Shown here piece by piece: positions 16,255 through 25,549 of a stretch of 64,000 nt of DNA (the stretch's first letter is position 1; each line of letters begins with the position of its first letter). The notes below the pieces were generated by a model. The model made no database searches. It was given only the letters and a program-made list of their open reading frames with translations, and was not told where the DNA came from. The translations under genes and the position numbers were made by a program. Origin of the DNA: Sphingobium subterraneum (GTDB lineage Bacteria; Pseudomonadota; Alphaproteobacteria; Sphingomonadales; Sphingomonadaceae); assembly GCF_014199435.1 (NCBI RefSeq), contig NZ_JACIJP010000001.1, positions 434,001 to 498,000 on the forward strand, read 5' to 3'.

Positions 16255-16860
16255 TCAGGCCGGGATGAGGGTCGCCATGGCGCGGCCCAGGGCTTCCGCA
16301 AAGGAACGTTTGGCGCCGCTCGCGTCCCACGAGCACTGTGCGGCGACGAAACACCCAAACGCCGCCGCAGCCAGAGCATAGGGAGCAGGATCATCAACGG
16401 CATAGGGTTTGCCGTTGGCTTTCGCCCGCTCGATCAATATCTCGATAACCTTGCCCTGCAACGGCTGCAGCTTTTGCAGATAGCTCGCAAAAAGCGCCGG
16501 GTTGTCGAAGACGATATGGATCGATTCGGCGACGGATCGATGATCGGGTCCGTCGGCCTCATAGACAGCAGACCCCAGCATCTCGCGAAGAGAATCCCAT
16601 GCCGGCTCGTCGGTGGGCCGCGAACGCAGACAATCGAGCATCTCGCCCGCAACATAATCGAATTTGCCGAGAAGTATGTCCTCTTTCGAGGTGAAATACC
16701 GGAAGATGGTCCGCTGGGACATGCCGACAACGGCCGCAATATCTTCTACCGTGGTGTTCCCGTAACCCTTTTTGGCAAACAACGCCTTTGCCGTATCGGC
16801 AATTTCGTTCTGAATAATCCTGCGGGTACGGGCTTTCAGATTGACCGGTGCTTCGTTCAT
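16255..16860 (-). CDS. TetR/AcrR family transcriptional regulator
   Basis: 201-residue repressor-type protein. The N-terminal helix-turn-helix is clear: IADTAKALFAKKGYGNTTVEDIAAVVGMSQRTIFRYFTSKEDIL at about residues 18-61. The rest is the variable ligand-binding helical domain. ATG 16860 is chosen; a TTG at 16896 would add 12 residues, and neither has a strong ribosome site. It is the only regulator in the 2.4-16.9 kb cluster and is the best candidate to control it in response to the substrate. Confidence 0.92.
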   Translation of the reverse strand: MNEAPVNLKARTRRIIQNEIADTAKALFAKKGYGNTTVEDIAAVVGMSQRTIFRYFTSKEDILLGKFDYVAGEMLDCLRSRPTDEPAWDSLREMLGSAVYEADGPDHRSVAESIHIVFDNPALFASYLQKLQPLQGKVIEILIERAKANGKPYAVDDPAPYALAAAAFGCFVAAQCSWDASGAKRSFAEALGRAMATLIPA

Positions 16861-17063
16861 GCGCGATATAGTATCTGAAGATGCAGGGTGTGACAACGAC
16901 AGTCGCGGAGGCTGGAGTCTCCGCGCGGGACGATCTCCGCTCTGGCACGAACATGGCTTATGGTGTGTGCCCAGTAACGCCGTCGTACTCCTTATAATTC
17001 TCGTTGTTCTCCGTCAGGCTGCGGTACTCCTGCAATAGGCATTGCGCAGCTGCTTCATCCCCA

Positions 17064-17085
17064 CGGCACGTAAGACGCCGTGCCG
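17064..17085. terminator. 7-bp hairpin upstream of the endolysin gene
   Basis: CGGCACG and CGTGCCG are perfect complements around the loop TAAGACGC, followed by ACTTT on the plus strand. It lies in the 287-bp gap between the TetR and endolysin genes and may insulate the lysis cassette. Confidence 0.4.
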
Positions 17086-17105
17086 ACTTTCCTCTGTCCT
17101 ACATA

Positions 17106-17120
17106 TAACCATATAGGTTA
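17106..17120. promoter_or_regulatory. Palindrome TAACC-ATATA-GGTTA in front of the endolysin gene
   Basis: Perfect 5-bp arms with an AT spacer, 28 bases before the endolysin ATG. The downstream arm extends to GGTTAAC, which contains a GTTAAC half-site of the kind bound by CtrA, but a full TTAA-N7-TTAA motif is not present. Confidence 0.4.
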
Positions 17121-17147
17121 ACACGCTCATCGCGCGGGGAGGAACAT

Positions 17148-17708
17148 ATGCCTATTACGGACAAAACGGATTCGGTCGCGATGCTGATTGACGCGGTCAT
17201 TGCGAGGGAGGGCGGCTATGTCGACCACCCTCATGACAGGGGCGGTCCTACGCGCTGGGGGATCACCCAGGCCGTGGCCCGTATGCATGGGTACAAGGGC
17301 GACATGCAGGCGCTTCCGCGCGCCGACGCCGTAGCGATCTACCGCCGCCTCTATTGGGAAACTCCGCAGCTTGACGCGGTGGCAGTCCCCGCACCGGGCT
17401 TGGCGGCAGAACTGTTCGACACCGCGGTCAACATGGGTCCGGAGACCGCGGTCGGATTTCTGCAGCGTGCGCTCAACGCGCTCAACCGCAGCGGGCGCGA
17501 CTACGCCGATCTCGCGCTGGATCGTCGGATCGGCCCGGCAACTCTCGCCGCGCTCAATGCCTTTCTCGGAACGCGCGGCGAGAAAGGCGAAGCCGTGCTT
17601 ATCAAGGCGGTCGAAGCATTGCAGGGTGAGCGATATATCGCTCTCGCCGAGAGCCGTCCCGCCAGCGAAGCCTTTGTCTATGGCTGGATTGCCAACCGCA
17701 TCGGTTGA
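17148..17708 (+). CDS. GH108 family N-acetylmuramidase (endolysin)
   Basis: 186-residue peptidoglycan hydrolase. The catalytic motif is REGGYVDHPHDRGGPTRWGIT with Glu21, and the middle part FDTAVNMGPETAVGFLQRALN with the C-terminal GYIANR-like GWIANRI complete the lysozyme-like domain (ZliS/GH108). There is no signal peptide, so release probably needs the holin encoded 29 bases downstream. The ATG has GGGGAGGAAC directly upstream. No other phage genes are visible. Confidence 0.92.
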   Translation: MPITDKTDSVAMLIDAVIAREGGYVDHPHDRGGPTRWGITQAVARMHGYKGDMQALPRADAVAIYRRLYWETPQLDAVAVPAPGLAAELFDTAVNMGPETAVGFLQRALNALNRSGRDYADLALDRRIGPATLAALNAFLGTRGEKGEAVLIKAVEALQGERYIALAESRPASEAFVYGWIANRIG

Positions 17709-17737
17709 ACGACATCCCCTCATCAGGAGAAGAAAGC

Positions 17738-18151
17738 ATGTCGATCCTCGCAGGCCTGATCGGCCCCGTCGCCGGGTTGCTGGACAAGATCATCCCCGAT
17801 CCCAAGGCGCGCGAAACCGCAAAACTCGAATTGCTCAAGCTACAGGGCGGGCAGGAAATGGAGGCCTTGCGCACGCAATTGTCCGCCATCCTGACCGAGG
17901 CGCAATCCCCGGATCCCTGGACCAGCCGCGCGCGCCCTGCGTTCCTCTATGTCATGTATGCGCTGCTCTTATGGGCAATCCCGATGGGGTTGATTGCCGG
18001 CACCCAGCCCGCCATGGCAGAGGCGATCGCACATGGTATGAACGCCTATCTCTCGGGGATCCCGGAGCCGCTCTATACGCTGTTCGGGACCGGATATCTC
18101 GGCTACACGGCGGCGCGCACATGGGGCAAGGTGAAGGGCGTCGACCGTTAG
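17738..18151 (+). CDS. Holin of the 3-transmembrane-segment family
   Basis: 137-residue protein with a cytosolic amphipathic N-terminal part (IIPDPKARETAKLELLKLQGGQEMEALRTQ) and hydrophobic segments around residues 68-85 and 110-128, ending in the basic tail ARTWGKVKGVDR. This matches the Holin_3TMS type encoded next to GH108 endolysins. The start is ATG 17738 with AGGAGAAG upstream. It is predicted to permeabilise the inner membrane so that the neighbouring muramidase reaches the cell wall. Confidence 0.87.
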   Translation: MSILAGLIGPVAGLLDKIIPDPKARETAKLELLKLQGGQEMEALRTQLSAILTEAQSPDPWTSRARPAFLYVMYALLLWAIPMGLIAGTQPAMAEAIAHGMNAYLSGIPEPLYTLFGTGYLGYTAARTWGKVKGVDR

Positions 18152-18231
18152 CGAGCGGCGGCACCATTTTAGGTACTGCAAGGCTGTGCCCACACTTTGG
18201 CCGTCTATTGTCCAGGGACGACGTACACGGC

Positions 18232-19701
18232 TTATTCGGCAGCCTGCTCCAGCGTACGGTTCCTGTCCGGGCCATCAACGGAATCCGGCGCGCCGGACAA
18301 GGCACGCACCGCTTCGGGTGACGCGGGTTCCCGCGCTAGCACATCGATCGGCTCGCTCGTCTCGATCTCCCGGCCGCCCGTCTCGATATTGAGATCGCGG
18401 AACTTGCGGCCCGTCACCAGCACCCGGCTTTCAAAGCTCGAAGTGAAGGCGTTGTAGTCGCTGACCGCGCCATTCAGACGATTGCCAAGCTTCTTGAGCG
18501 CGCCCGCCGCGACCGCCAGTCGCTCATACAGTTCTTTCCCCAGATGGCCGATGCGCTTGGCTTCCTCGGCCATCTTTTCCTGCCGCCAGACGGCCTCGAC
18601 GGTGCGGGCAATCGCGATCAAGTTGGTCGGCGTGGCCAGCAACACCCGCTTGGCAAAGGCATATTCCCAGAGATTGGGATCCTCGTCGAGCGCGGCGGAC
18701 AGAAAATGTTCGCCCGGCACGAACATGATGACATATTCCGGCGCATCCTCGAACTGCCGGTGATATTCCTTGCGACCCAGCTGCTCGACATGGGTTTTCA
18801 TCGACAAAGCGTGGCGGCGCAAATGCGCCTGCTTCAGCTCGTCCGTTTCCGCGCTGAACGCGTCCTGATAGGCGTTCAGCGACACCTTGGCGTCGATGAC
18901 GAGCGCCCGCCCACCGGGCACCTTGATGATGACATCGGGACGAAGGCGTCCCTCCTCCCCCTCCACACTGACTTCGGTGCGAAAATCCGCGTGTTCGGAC
19001 AGACCGCAATTTTCGAGCACTGTACGCAGCTGCTGTTCGCCCCAGTTGCCGCGCACCTTGGACGCTCCACGCAAGGTGGTGACGATGCGCTGGGCCTCAC
19101 TCCGCACGGCTTCCTGCCCGATCCGCATCGAATCGATCAGGCCGGTGAGGTTGCCATAGGCCTCCGTCCGCTGCTGCTCGATCTGGCTGATCTTCTGGTC
19201 ATATTGACGGATGGTTTCGTTGACCGGCTGGAGCAAGGTGCGCAACTGCGCTTCGCTCTTTTCATGCGCCTGACTGAACCGTTGGTCGGCCCGTTCAAGG
19301 AAAGCCTGCTGCGCCTGGCCCAACAGCTTCCCGCCAATTTCGCTGAACTGAGCGGATAACTGCTCCTTGGCGTCCGTCAGCGTGCGCAATTGTGCCTCGA
19401 AACTCTCCGTCCGCGCCTGAATATCGGACCGCAGCGCCGCCAGCTCACGCAATGCGCCCTCGCGCTCCGCTGTCGCCTGATCCAACCGGTCACGCAGCGC
19501 CGCCGCTTGATCCGCGCGCTCTTTTTCCACCGCCAGGTCGCGCAACGCAGCGTTGCGCTGCTCGCCGAGGGCATCAGCCCGTTGGGCCGCGTCCGTCACC
19601 TGCCGCCGCAATTCTGCGGTGGATAGGTTCGCCAGCACCCAGCCCAGACCAAGGCCGACGGCGAGCGCGAGGATTATCAGCAGTACGGCAAAGCCATCCA
19701 T
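18232..19701 (-). CDS. rmuC: DNA recombination protein RmuC
   Basis: 489 residues: an N-terminal membrane anchor (about residues 4-25), a long coiled coil with heptad-like A/E/R/Q repeats (about residues 28-190), then the RmuC nuclease-like domain with GNWGEQQLRTVLENCGL, LRPDVIIKVPGGRALVIDAKVSLNAY and FVPGEHFLSAALDEDP. The D-x-x-V/I-D-A-K arrangement is the PD-(D/E)xK-type site. It is thought to limit inversions and degrade aberrant DNA structures. Confidence 0.95.
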   Translation of the reverse strand: MDGFAVLLIILALAVGLGLGWVLANLSTAELRRQVTDAAQRADALGEQRNAALRDLAVEKERADQAAALRDRLDQATAEREGALRELAALRSDIQARTESFEAQLRTLTDAKEQLSAQFSEIGGKLLGQAQQAFLERADQRFSQAHEKSEAQLRTLLQPVNETIRQYDQKISQIEQQRTEAYGNLTGLIDSMRIGQEAVRSEAQRIVTTLRGASKVRGNWGEQQLRTVLENCGLSEHADFRTEVSVEGEEGRLRPDVIIKVPGGRALVIDAKVSLNAYQDAFSAETDELKQAHLRRHALSMKTHVEQLGRKEYHRQFEDAPEYVIMFVPGEHFLSAALDEDPNLWEYAFAKRVLLATPTNLIAIARTVEAVWRQEKMAEEAKRIGHLGKELYERLAVAAGALKKLGNRLNGAVSDYNAFTSSFESRVLVTGRKFRDLNIETGGREIETSEPIDVLAREPASPEAVRALSGAPDSVDGPDRNRTLEQAAE

Positions 19702-19795
19702 GAGCAGGACAAGACCCCCATTTCCAATCAGAACAAAATGAGAACATACCCGCTAACGCTTTCGCTGGCAAGGGCCCGACTTGGGGCCCCGAGCG

Positions 19796-20326
19796 TCACG
19801 CCGCGCGGCGCGACTTCGTAAGCTTCTTAAGCAGCATCTCCCGTTTCAGACGCGAGAGATGATCGATGAAAAGGATACCGTCGAGATGGTCCATCTCGTG
19901 CTGAAGGCAGGTGGCGAGCAGCCCGGTGATCGTTTCCTCATGGATGCGACCCTCGCGGTCCATCCAGCTGGCGCGGACGATCTTGGGGCGTTCCACTTCC
20001 GCATATTGCTCCGGCACGGACAGGCAGCCCTCGCTGTAGATCGAGACTTCCGGCGACCCTTCCAGGATCTGCGGGTTGATGAACACACGCGGGTTCTTCA
20101 CCGCAGGAGCGTTCTCCTCGTCGGATTCCGGTTCCTGCAGGTCGATCACCAGCACGCGCTTGGGCACGCCCACCTGAATCGCCGCGAGACCGATGCCCGG
20201 CGCGTCGTACATGGTGTCGAACATGTCATCGATCAGCGTTTGCAGTTCCGCATCGATCGCGTCCACGGGAGTGGAAATCGTGCGCAGCAGTGGATCGGGC
20301 GTCTCAAGGATCGGAAGAATGGCCAT
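19796..20326 (-). CDS. def: Peptide deformylase
   Basis: Removes the N-formyl group from nascent proteins. The 176-residue product has all three metal-enzyme motifs: GIGLAAIQVG (about residues 44-53), EGCLS with metal ligand Cys101, and QHEMDHLDG with His143, Glu144 and His147. Its proximity to fmt, recR and truA is common in alphaproteobacteria and links formylation and deformylation of Met. Confidence 0.97.
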   Translation of the reverse strand: MAILPILETPDPLLRTISTPVDAIDAELQTLIDDMFDTMYDAPGIGLAAIQVGVPKRVLVIDLQEPESDEENAPAVKNPRVFINPQILEGSPEVSIYSEGCLSVPEQYAEVERPKIVRASWMDREGRIHEETITGLLATCLQHEMDHLDGILFIDHLSRLKREMLLKKLTKSRRAA

Positions 20327-20386
20327 GGCTTCAAAATATGGGAGGCAGACGGGAATATCAAGCGGAAGGGAACAAAGGAGGGAGAT

Positions 20387-20983
20387 CTATCCCACCGGAC
20401 GCCGTGCCCGCAGCGCCTGCGCCAGGGTTCCCTCATCCAGATAGTCAAGTTCGCCCCCCACCGGCAGGCCATGGGCGAGCTGCGTAAGGCGCACCGGCAG
20501 ATTCTCCAGCCGCTCGGCAATGTAATGGGCGGTTGTCTGCCCCTCCAGCGTGGCGTTCATCGCAAGCACTACCTCGTCGATGCCGCCCGCCGACACGCGG
20601 GCGATCAGGCTGTCGATCGAGAGATCGTCCGGCCGCACCCCTTCCAGCGCGGACAGGCGCCCACCCAGAACGTGGAATCGGCCCGGAAAGAGGCGGGATT
20701 TTTCCAGCGCCCATAGATCCGGCACGTCCTCCACGACGCACAACGAGCGGTCGTCGCGGCGCGGGTCGGCGCAGATGCCACAGGGGTTGGTCGTATCGAC
20801 ATTGCCGCACGTCCCGCAGGTGGCCAGCCGATCATTGACGCCGCCAAGTGCGCGCAGCAGGGGTTCCAGCGCCGTCTCACGCCGCTTCAGCAGATGCAGC
20901 ACTGCGCGCCTCGCCGATCGCGGACCCAGCCCCGGCAAACGGGACAGGGCCTGCGTCAGCGCATCGATTTCCGGTGAAGCCAT
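20387..20983 (-). CDS. recR: Recombination protein RecR
   Basis: 198-residue recombination mediator acting with RecFO. The N-terminal helix-hairpin-helix is [19 protein letters not shown], followed by the four-Cys zinc finger [22 protein letters not shown] and the Toprim domain ([16 protein letters not shown], then [13 protein letters not shown]). ATG 20983 (MASPEIDAL) fits the family start; an upstream TTG at 21019 would add 12 non-conserved residues. Confidence 0.96.
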   Translation of the reverse strand: MASPEIDALTQALSRLPGLGPRSARRAVLHLLKRRETALEPLLRALGGVNDRLATCGTCGNVDTTNPCGICADPRRDDRSLCVVEDVPDLWALEKSRLFPGRFHVLGGRLSALEGVRPDDLSIDSLIARVSAGGIDEVVLAMNATLEGQTTAHYIAERLENLPVRLTQLAHGLPVGGELDYLDEGTLAQALRARRPVG

Positions 20984-21036
20984 GACGTTCACATAGGGGC
21001 TTGCACTTGTCCTGCACAAGGGGTTGAGAGGAGACC

Positions 21037-21942
21037 ATGAAGATCATCCTGATGGGCACCCCCGATTTTGCCGTCCCCGCGCTCGATGCGCTGGTCGATG
21101 CGGGGCACGAGATCGTGGCGGTGTACAGCCAGCCGCCCCGCCCCGCCGGACGGGGAAAGGCGCTGCGCCCCTCCCCCGTTCACGCGCGGGCGGATGCGCT
21201 GGGGCTGAAGGTGCGCACGCCGGTGTCGCTTAAGGACGCAGCCGTGCAGGCGGAATTCGCCGCGCTCGACGCCGATGTGGCGGTCGTCGCGGCCTATGGT
21301 CTGATCCTTCCACGCGCTGTGTTGGACGCGCCCCGGCACGGCTGCCTCAACATCCATGGATCGCTGCTGCCGCGCTGGCGGGGGGCCGCGCCGGTCCAGC
21401 GTGCGATCCTGGCGGGGGACGATGAGACCGGCGTGATGATCATGCAGATGGAGGCAGGGCTGGATACCGGCCCGGTGCGCGCGAGCTTTCGTACGCCGGT
21501 AGACGCCAAGACGGCGGGGGCATTGACGGAGGAGCTGGCCCGCGCAGGCGCTCGGTTGATGGTCGAGGTGCTGGCGGACCTGCCCGCCTATCCGCCCGTG
21601 CCCCAACCCGAGGAGGGCGTCACCTACGCCGCCAAGATTGACAAGGCCGAGGCCCGTATCGATTTCACGGTGGGCGCGATTCAGGTCGAGCGGCAGGTGC
21701 GCGCGTTTCATCCTGCGCCAGGCGCCTTCTTCCTCTTCCGGGACGAACGGTTCCGGATTCTTGCCGCGCAAATTGCGGATCAAAGCGGCGAACCCGGCAT
21801 CGTACTCGATGATGCGCTGTGTATCGGATGCGGCGCGAACAGCCTGCGCCCGGTCCTTATCCAGCGCGCAGGCAAAGGGGCAATGCCCGTGGCGGATCTG
21901 CTGCGCGGCCTGCCCATCCCGCCGGGCACGCAGCTGTCGTGA
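21037..21942 (+). CDS. fmt: Methionyl-tRNA formyltransferase
   Basis: 301-residue enzyme transferring the formyl group from 10-formyl-THF to Met-tRNA. It has the N-terminal [19 protein letters not shown], the folate-binding and catalytic region [21 protein letters not shown] followed by [20 protein letters not shown], and the C-terminal OB-like tRNA-binding domain. It overlaps truA by four bases and diverges from recR. Confidence 0.97.
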   Translation: MKIILMGTPDFAVPALDALVDAGHEIVAVYSQPPRPAGRGKALRPSPVHARADALGLKVRTPVSLKDAAVQAEFAALDADVAVVAAYGLILPRAVLDAPRHGCLNIHGSLLPRWRGAAPVQRAILAGDDETGVMIMQMEAGLDTGPVRASFRTPVDAKTAGALTEELARAGARLMVEVLADLPAYPPVPQPEEGVTYAAKIDKAEARIDFTVGAIQVERQVRAFHPAPGAFFLFRDERFRILAAQIADQSGEPGIVLDDALCIGCGANSLRPVLIQRAGKGAMPVADLLRGLPIPPGTQLS

Positions 21943-22679
21943 CGCGCTTCGCTTTCACGGTCGAATTCGACGGCCGCCCGTTCATGGGCTGGCAGCGGCA
22001 GGCGCACGGCCCGACAGTGCAACAGGCGATCGAGGATGCGATCCATGCAGTCACCGGCGAAACCGTCACGCTCCACGCAGCGGGCCGGACCGATGCGGGC
22101 GTGCACGGCCTCGCCATGCGGGCCCACGGGGACATCGCAAAGGACATGACGCCCTTCCGCCTGATGGAAGCATTGAATGCCCATTTGCGCCCGGCTCCGG
22201 TTGCGATCCTCCATTGCACCGTCATGCCGGATGACTGGCATGCCCGCTTTTCCTGCACCGGCCGTTCCTACGTCTACCGCATCACCAACCGGCGCGCGCC
22301 GCTGACCTTCGAAAAGGGGCTAGTCTGGCAGGTTTCCCAGCATCTCGACACGGACGCCATGCACGAAGCGGCGCAATTATTGGTGGGAAAGCATGACTTC
22401 ACCACCTTCCGGTCGGCCCATTGCCAGTCGGCGTCTGCGGTCAAGACGCTCTCGGCGCTGGACGTCGTGCGTGACAGCGAGCAAGTCGCCATTCACGCCC
22501 GCGCGCGCAGCTTTCTTCATCATCAGGTGCGTTCGATGGTCGGCTGTCTGGCGCTGGTCGGCATGAAACGGTGGAGCGTGGCGGATATGGGCGACGCGCT
22601 GGAGGCAGCGGACCGGTCCAGGCTGGGGCTCAACGCGCCGCCGGACGGGCTGTATTTCGTCGCAGCGGAATACCGCTGA
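21939..22679 (+). CDS. truA: tRNA pseudouridine(38-40) synthase TruA
   Basis: 246 residues starting at GTG 21939, overlapping the fmt stop as GTGA. The catalytic Asp52 lies in [14 protein letters not shown], and other landmarks are the N-terminal [25 protein letters not shown] and the C-terminal [19 protein letters not shown]. It modifies the anticodon stem-loop of many tRNAs. Its last 157 bases are also read antisense by the acyltransferase gene coming the other way. Confidence 0.97.
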   Translation: MTRFAFTVEFDGRPFMGWQRQAHGPTVQQAIEDAIHAVTGETVTLHAAGRTDAGVHGLAMRAHGDIAKDMTPFRLMEALNAHLRPAPVAILHCTVMPDDWHARFSCTGRSYVYRITNRRAPLTFEKGLVWQVSQHLDTDAMHEAAQLLVGKHDFTTFRSAHCQSASAVKTLSALDVVRDSEQVAIHARARSFLHHQVRSMVGCLALVGMKRWSVADMGDALEAADRSRLGLNAPPDGLYFVAAEYR

Positions 22680-23581
22680 GGTACGCCGAAAACCTGGGCG
22701 GGCAACGGCGCGTTAGTCAGAAGGCGGTGCATCACGCAAAGAGCCGTCAGGGTCAACACCAACGTAAGCAACGGAGAGGCGCCGTGAGCGATCGCGAGGG
22801 CGATGACCATCGGGTGCCAGAGGTAGTAGAAGAGGCTGGCCTGGCCAATCGCGTTCAGCGGCGAGATCCGGATGGGCAAGCGCGCGAGCAGCGGGAGCAG
22901 CGCAATCAGCCCCAGATCCATGGCCAGATAGGTCAACAGCTTCAACAGTTCGTTGTCGCTCTGGTAGAGGAAGCACCAACCGAGCAGACCGCACCCCGCG
23001 ACCAGGCCCGATATGCTGTGCAGGGTGGCAGTGGGCCTTGCCCGCGCCACGGCGCCACCGAAAAAGAAGAAAAGCGGATAGGCCAGAAAGCGGCCATCCC
23101 ACGCGAAAACCCCTTCCCCGACGAGACCATGGCCGAACGGATTGGCGTAGAACAGACCGATCCCAATCGGTGCCGACAACACAGCAACACCCAAGGGCCA
23201 CGGCGGAGCTGTGCGCGCCATCAAAATCATCGCGGCGAGGACCGGGACGTACCAGAGGTGAAAGTCGGGACGCAGGATCATATCCAGCGGCGTGGCCCAG
23301 CTCAGCGATGCAGCGACCGCCATCGCATAGGCGCACGACGCCACCAGCCATGCCAGGATCATCCGCTTCCAATATTGCTTGGCTATGTCGACGAGGGGGG
23401 ACTGCCGAATTCGCTCAAGATTGAGCAGAAAGCCGGAAATGCCGAACATGAGCGGCATGCGAAAACCGGCACCGATCCAGAACAAAATGTTATCGTAATG
23501 CACCACTTCGGCAACATGACCGACGATCACCAGTACGATGAGCGCGCCTTTGAGCGCATCTACGGCGGGAAATTTGATCAT
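22523..23581 (-). CDS. Acyltransferase family 3 membrane protein, 3' end antisense to truA
   Basis: 352-residue polytopic membrane O-acyltransferase: [26 protein letters not shown] (with a catalytic-type His in the first helix) and about ten hydrophobic segments ending near residue 300. The last 52 residues or so are hydrophilic and are encoded on the strand opposite to the truA 3' end, so the gene seems to have lost its natural stop and reads through. It is the last gene of the minus-strand XrtA run, 65 bases after the amidotransferase, and probably acylates sugars of the exopolysaccharide. Confidence 0.82.
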   Translation of the reverse strand: MIKFPAVDALKGALIVLVIVGHVAEVVHYDNILFWIGAGFRMPLMFGISGFLLNLERIRQSPLVDIAKQYWKRMILAWLVASCAYAMAVAASLSWATPLDMILRPDFHLWYVPVLAAMILMARTAPPWPLGVAVLSAPIGIGLFYANPFGHGLVGEGVFAWDGRFLAYPLFFFFGGAVARARPTATLHSISGLVAGCGLLGWCFLYQSDNELLKLLTYLAMDLGLIALLPLLARLPIRISPLNAIGQASLFYYLWHPMVIALAIAHGASPLLTLVLTLTALCVMHRLLTNAPLPAQVFGVPQRYSAATKYSPSGGALSPSLDRSAASSASPISATLHRFMPTSARQPTIERT

Positions 23582-23646
23582 CGTTACAGGTTCCGCGTGG
23601 GTCCGCTCTCTTTAACGCTGCATCCTTACCAATATTTTAATTCGAC

Positions 23647-25539
23647 TCAGCCGAACAGCCGCGTGAGGCTCTTGTCCAGCATCAGCAGTTGCCACAACAA
23701 CCGGCCATGATCGGCAATCCCGCTCTTGTGGTCGCTGGCCGCCTTCGCCATCGCCTTGGGGTCGATCCAGCCCGTTCGCGCCAGTGTCGAACCTCCCGCG
23801 ACCGCTGCCGCTTCTCCGGCAAGCGGCCCCCGGAACCAGTGCGCTATAGGCGTTACGAACCCCATCTTGTCGCGATAGAGGATCTCGTTGGGAAGATAGG
23901 CTTCCATCGCCCGCTTCATCAGATATTTGCCGCTATTGCCATGTATGCGCTGGCTGACCGGCAGCCGCGCGGCGAATTCCATCAGTCGATAGTCCAGCAA
24001 GGGTTCACGCGCTTCTAGGCTGACCGCCATGCTCATCCGGTCTGTCTTGGTGAGGATATCGCCGGGTAGCCAGATTTTCATGTCGGCATATTGCGCGCGG
24101 TCCAGCGGATCGCGCGCCGGCGCGTTCTCCATCGTCTGCACGATACGGTCCTCGGCCCGGTGCTGCCCAAGCGCCCTACGGAAGCCATCGGTATAGAGCC
24201 GTTGCCGCAGCTCGGGCGGCACGATGCCGACAGAACGCGCATAGGCCTCCGCCCCACTCTGCGCCAGTTCGAGGAACGTGCTTTTCGCCCGAAACATGCG
24301 CGGCGCCCAGTCGGCCTTCGGATAGACCCGACCCAGCGTGCCGAACAGGCCGTGCCGCAGACCTGCGGGCATCAGCGCACGGACCTTTTCCCCCCGCATC
24401 TGAAACCGGTGTCGGCGATAGCCCGCGAACGCCTCATCCGCCCCGTCCCCTGATAGCGCGACCGTCACAGTCTCGCGCGCCAGCTCACACACGCGATAGG
24501 TGGGCAGCGCCGACGCGTCCGCAAAGGGCTCGTCAAAATGTGCGGCGAGCGTATCGATCAGCCCATAATCATCGGGCGACACGATGCGCGTGCGATGATC
24601 AGTCGCAAAGCGGCGCGCAACCTGATCGGCATAGGCCGTTTCGTCGAGGCCCGCGACATCGAACCCAATGGTACAGGTCTTGACCGCCTGCTTCGACGTC
24701 TCCGCCATCAGCGCAACGACGCTCGAACTGTCCACGCCCCCGGAGAGGAATGCGCCCAGCGGCACGTCGGCCACCATCCGCATCCGTACCGCGTCGCGCA
24801 TCAGCGCCGTCAGTTCTTCCTGCAGCGCGGCGGGCTTTGCGGTCGCGCGGTCGGCAAAGCTGATATCCCAGTAGCGGCTCGGTTCGGGCAAGGGGCGACC
24901 GCGCACGAGCCGCAGGGTCTGCCCCGCGCCCAGCTTCTTTACGCCCGCCACGATGCAGGCGTCGTCCGGCACATAGCCGAGGGCGAGGAAATCCTCGACC
25001 GCCCGGACATCCGGTTCCCGCCGGAGCAGGGGATGCGCAAGCAGGTTCTTGAGTTCGGACCCGAAGATCACGCTGCCGTCCGACACCTGCGCATAATGGA
25101 GCGGCTTCACTCCCAGCCGGTCGCGCACCAGCCACAGCGACTGGGTCGACCGGTCAAACAGTGCAAAGGCAAACATGCCGTTGAAGCGATGGACGCAGTC
25201 TTCGCCCCATTGGCGATAGGCGTGGAGGATGACCTCCGTATCGCTGTGGCTGTCGAAACGGTGGCCCTTGCCTTCCAGCTCGCGGCGGATCTCGGCGAAG
25301 TTGTAAATCTCGCCATTATACGTGACGATCAGGCTTTCGTCGGCATTGGCCATTGGCTGCGCGCCGCCTGCAAGGTCGATGATCGACAGCCTACGGTGCC
25401 CCAGCCCCACACCCGGTGCGGTCCACACCCCCGCTCCATCCGGCCCGCGATAGGCCGACGCGTCGATCATGGAGCGCACGCGCGCCGGATCGACAGGCTT
25501 GGCCGTCTCGAGATGAAATATACCCGCGATCCCACACAT
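23647..25539 (-). CDS. XrtA/PEP-CTERM system amidotransferase (asparagine-synthetase-like)
   Basis: 630 residues with a class II glutamine amidotransferase domain (MCGIAGIFHLE with nucleophile Cys2, then GHRRLSIIDLAGGAQPM) and an ATP-pyrophosphatase synthetase domain (VPLGAFLSGGVDSSSVVALM, VALSGDGADEAFAGYRRH). This is the variant linked to exosortase-A loci rather than a housekeeping AsnB. It probably amidates a uronic acid or an amino-acid substituent of the exopolysaccharide. The gene is ten bases downstream of xrtA. Confidence 0.92.
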   Translation of the reverse strand: MCGIAGIFHLETAKPVDPARVRSMIDASAYRGPDGAGVWTAPGVGLGHRRLSIIDLAGGAQPMANADESLIVTYNGEIYNFAEIRRELEGKGHRFDSHSDTEVILHAYRQWGEDCVHRFNGMFAFALFDRSTQSLWLVRDRLGVKPLHYAQVSDGSVIFGSELKNLLAHPLLRREPDVRAVEDFLALGYVPDDACIVAGVKKLGAGQTLRLVRGRPLPEPSRYWDISFADRATAKPAALQEELTALMRDAVRMRMVADVPLGAFLSGGVDSSSVVALMAETSKQAVKTCTIGFDVAGLDETAYADQVARRFATDHRTRIVSPDDYGLIDTLAAHFDEPFADASALPTYRVCELARETVTVALSGDGADEAFAGYRRHRFQMRGEKVRALMPAGLRHGLFGTLGRVYPKADWAPRMFRAKSTFLELAQSGAEAYARSVGIVPPELRQRLYTDGFRRALGQHRAEDRIVQTMENAPARDPLDRAQYADMKIWLPGDILTKTDRMSMAVSLEAREPLLDYRLMEFAARLPVSQRIHGNSGKYLMKRAMEAYLPNEILYRDKMGFVTPIAHWFRGPLAGEAAAVAGGSTLARTGWIDPKAMAKAASDHKSGIADHGRLLWQLLMLDKSLTRLFG

Positions 25540-25549
25540 GGAGACGGCC

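Noticed and set aside
19772..19790. GGGCCC...GGGGCCCC between def and rmuC
   Set aside because: Two short self-complementary GC blocks without a T tract; too weak to call a terminator.
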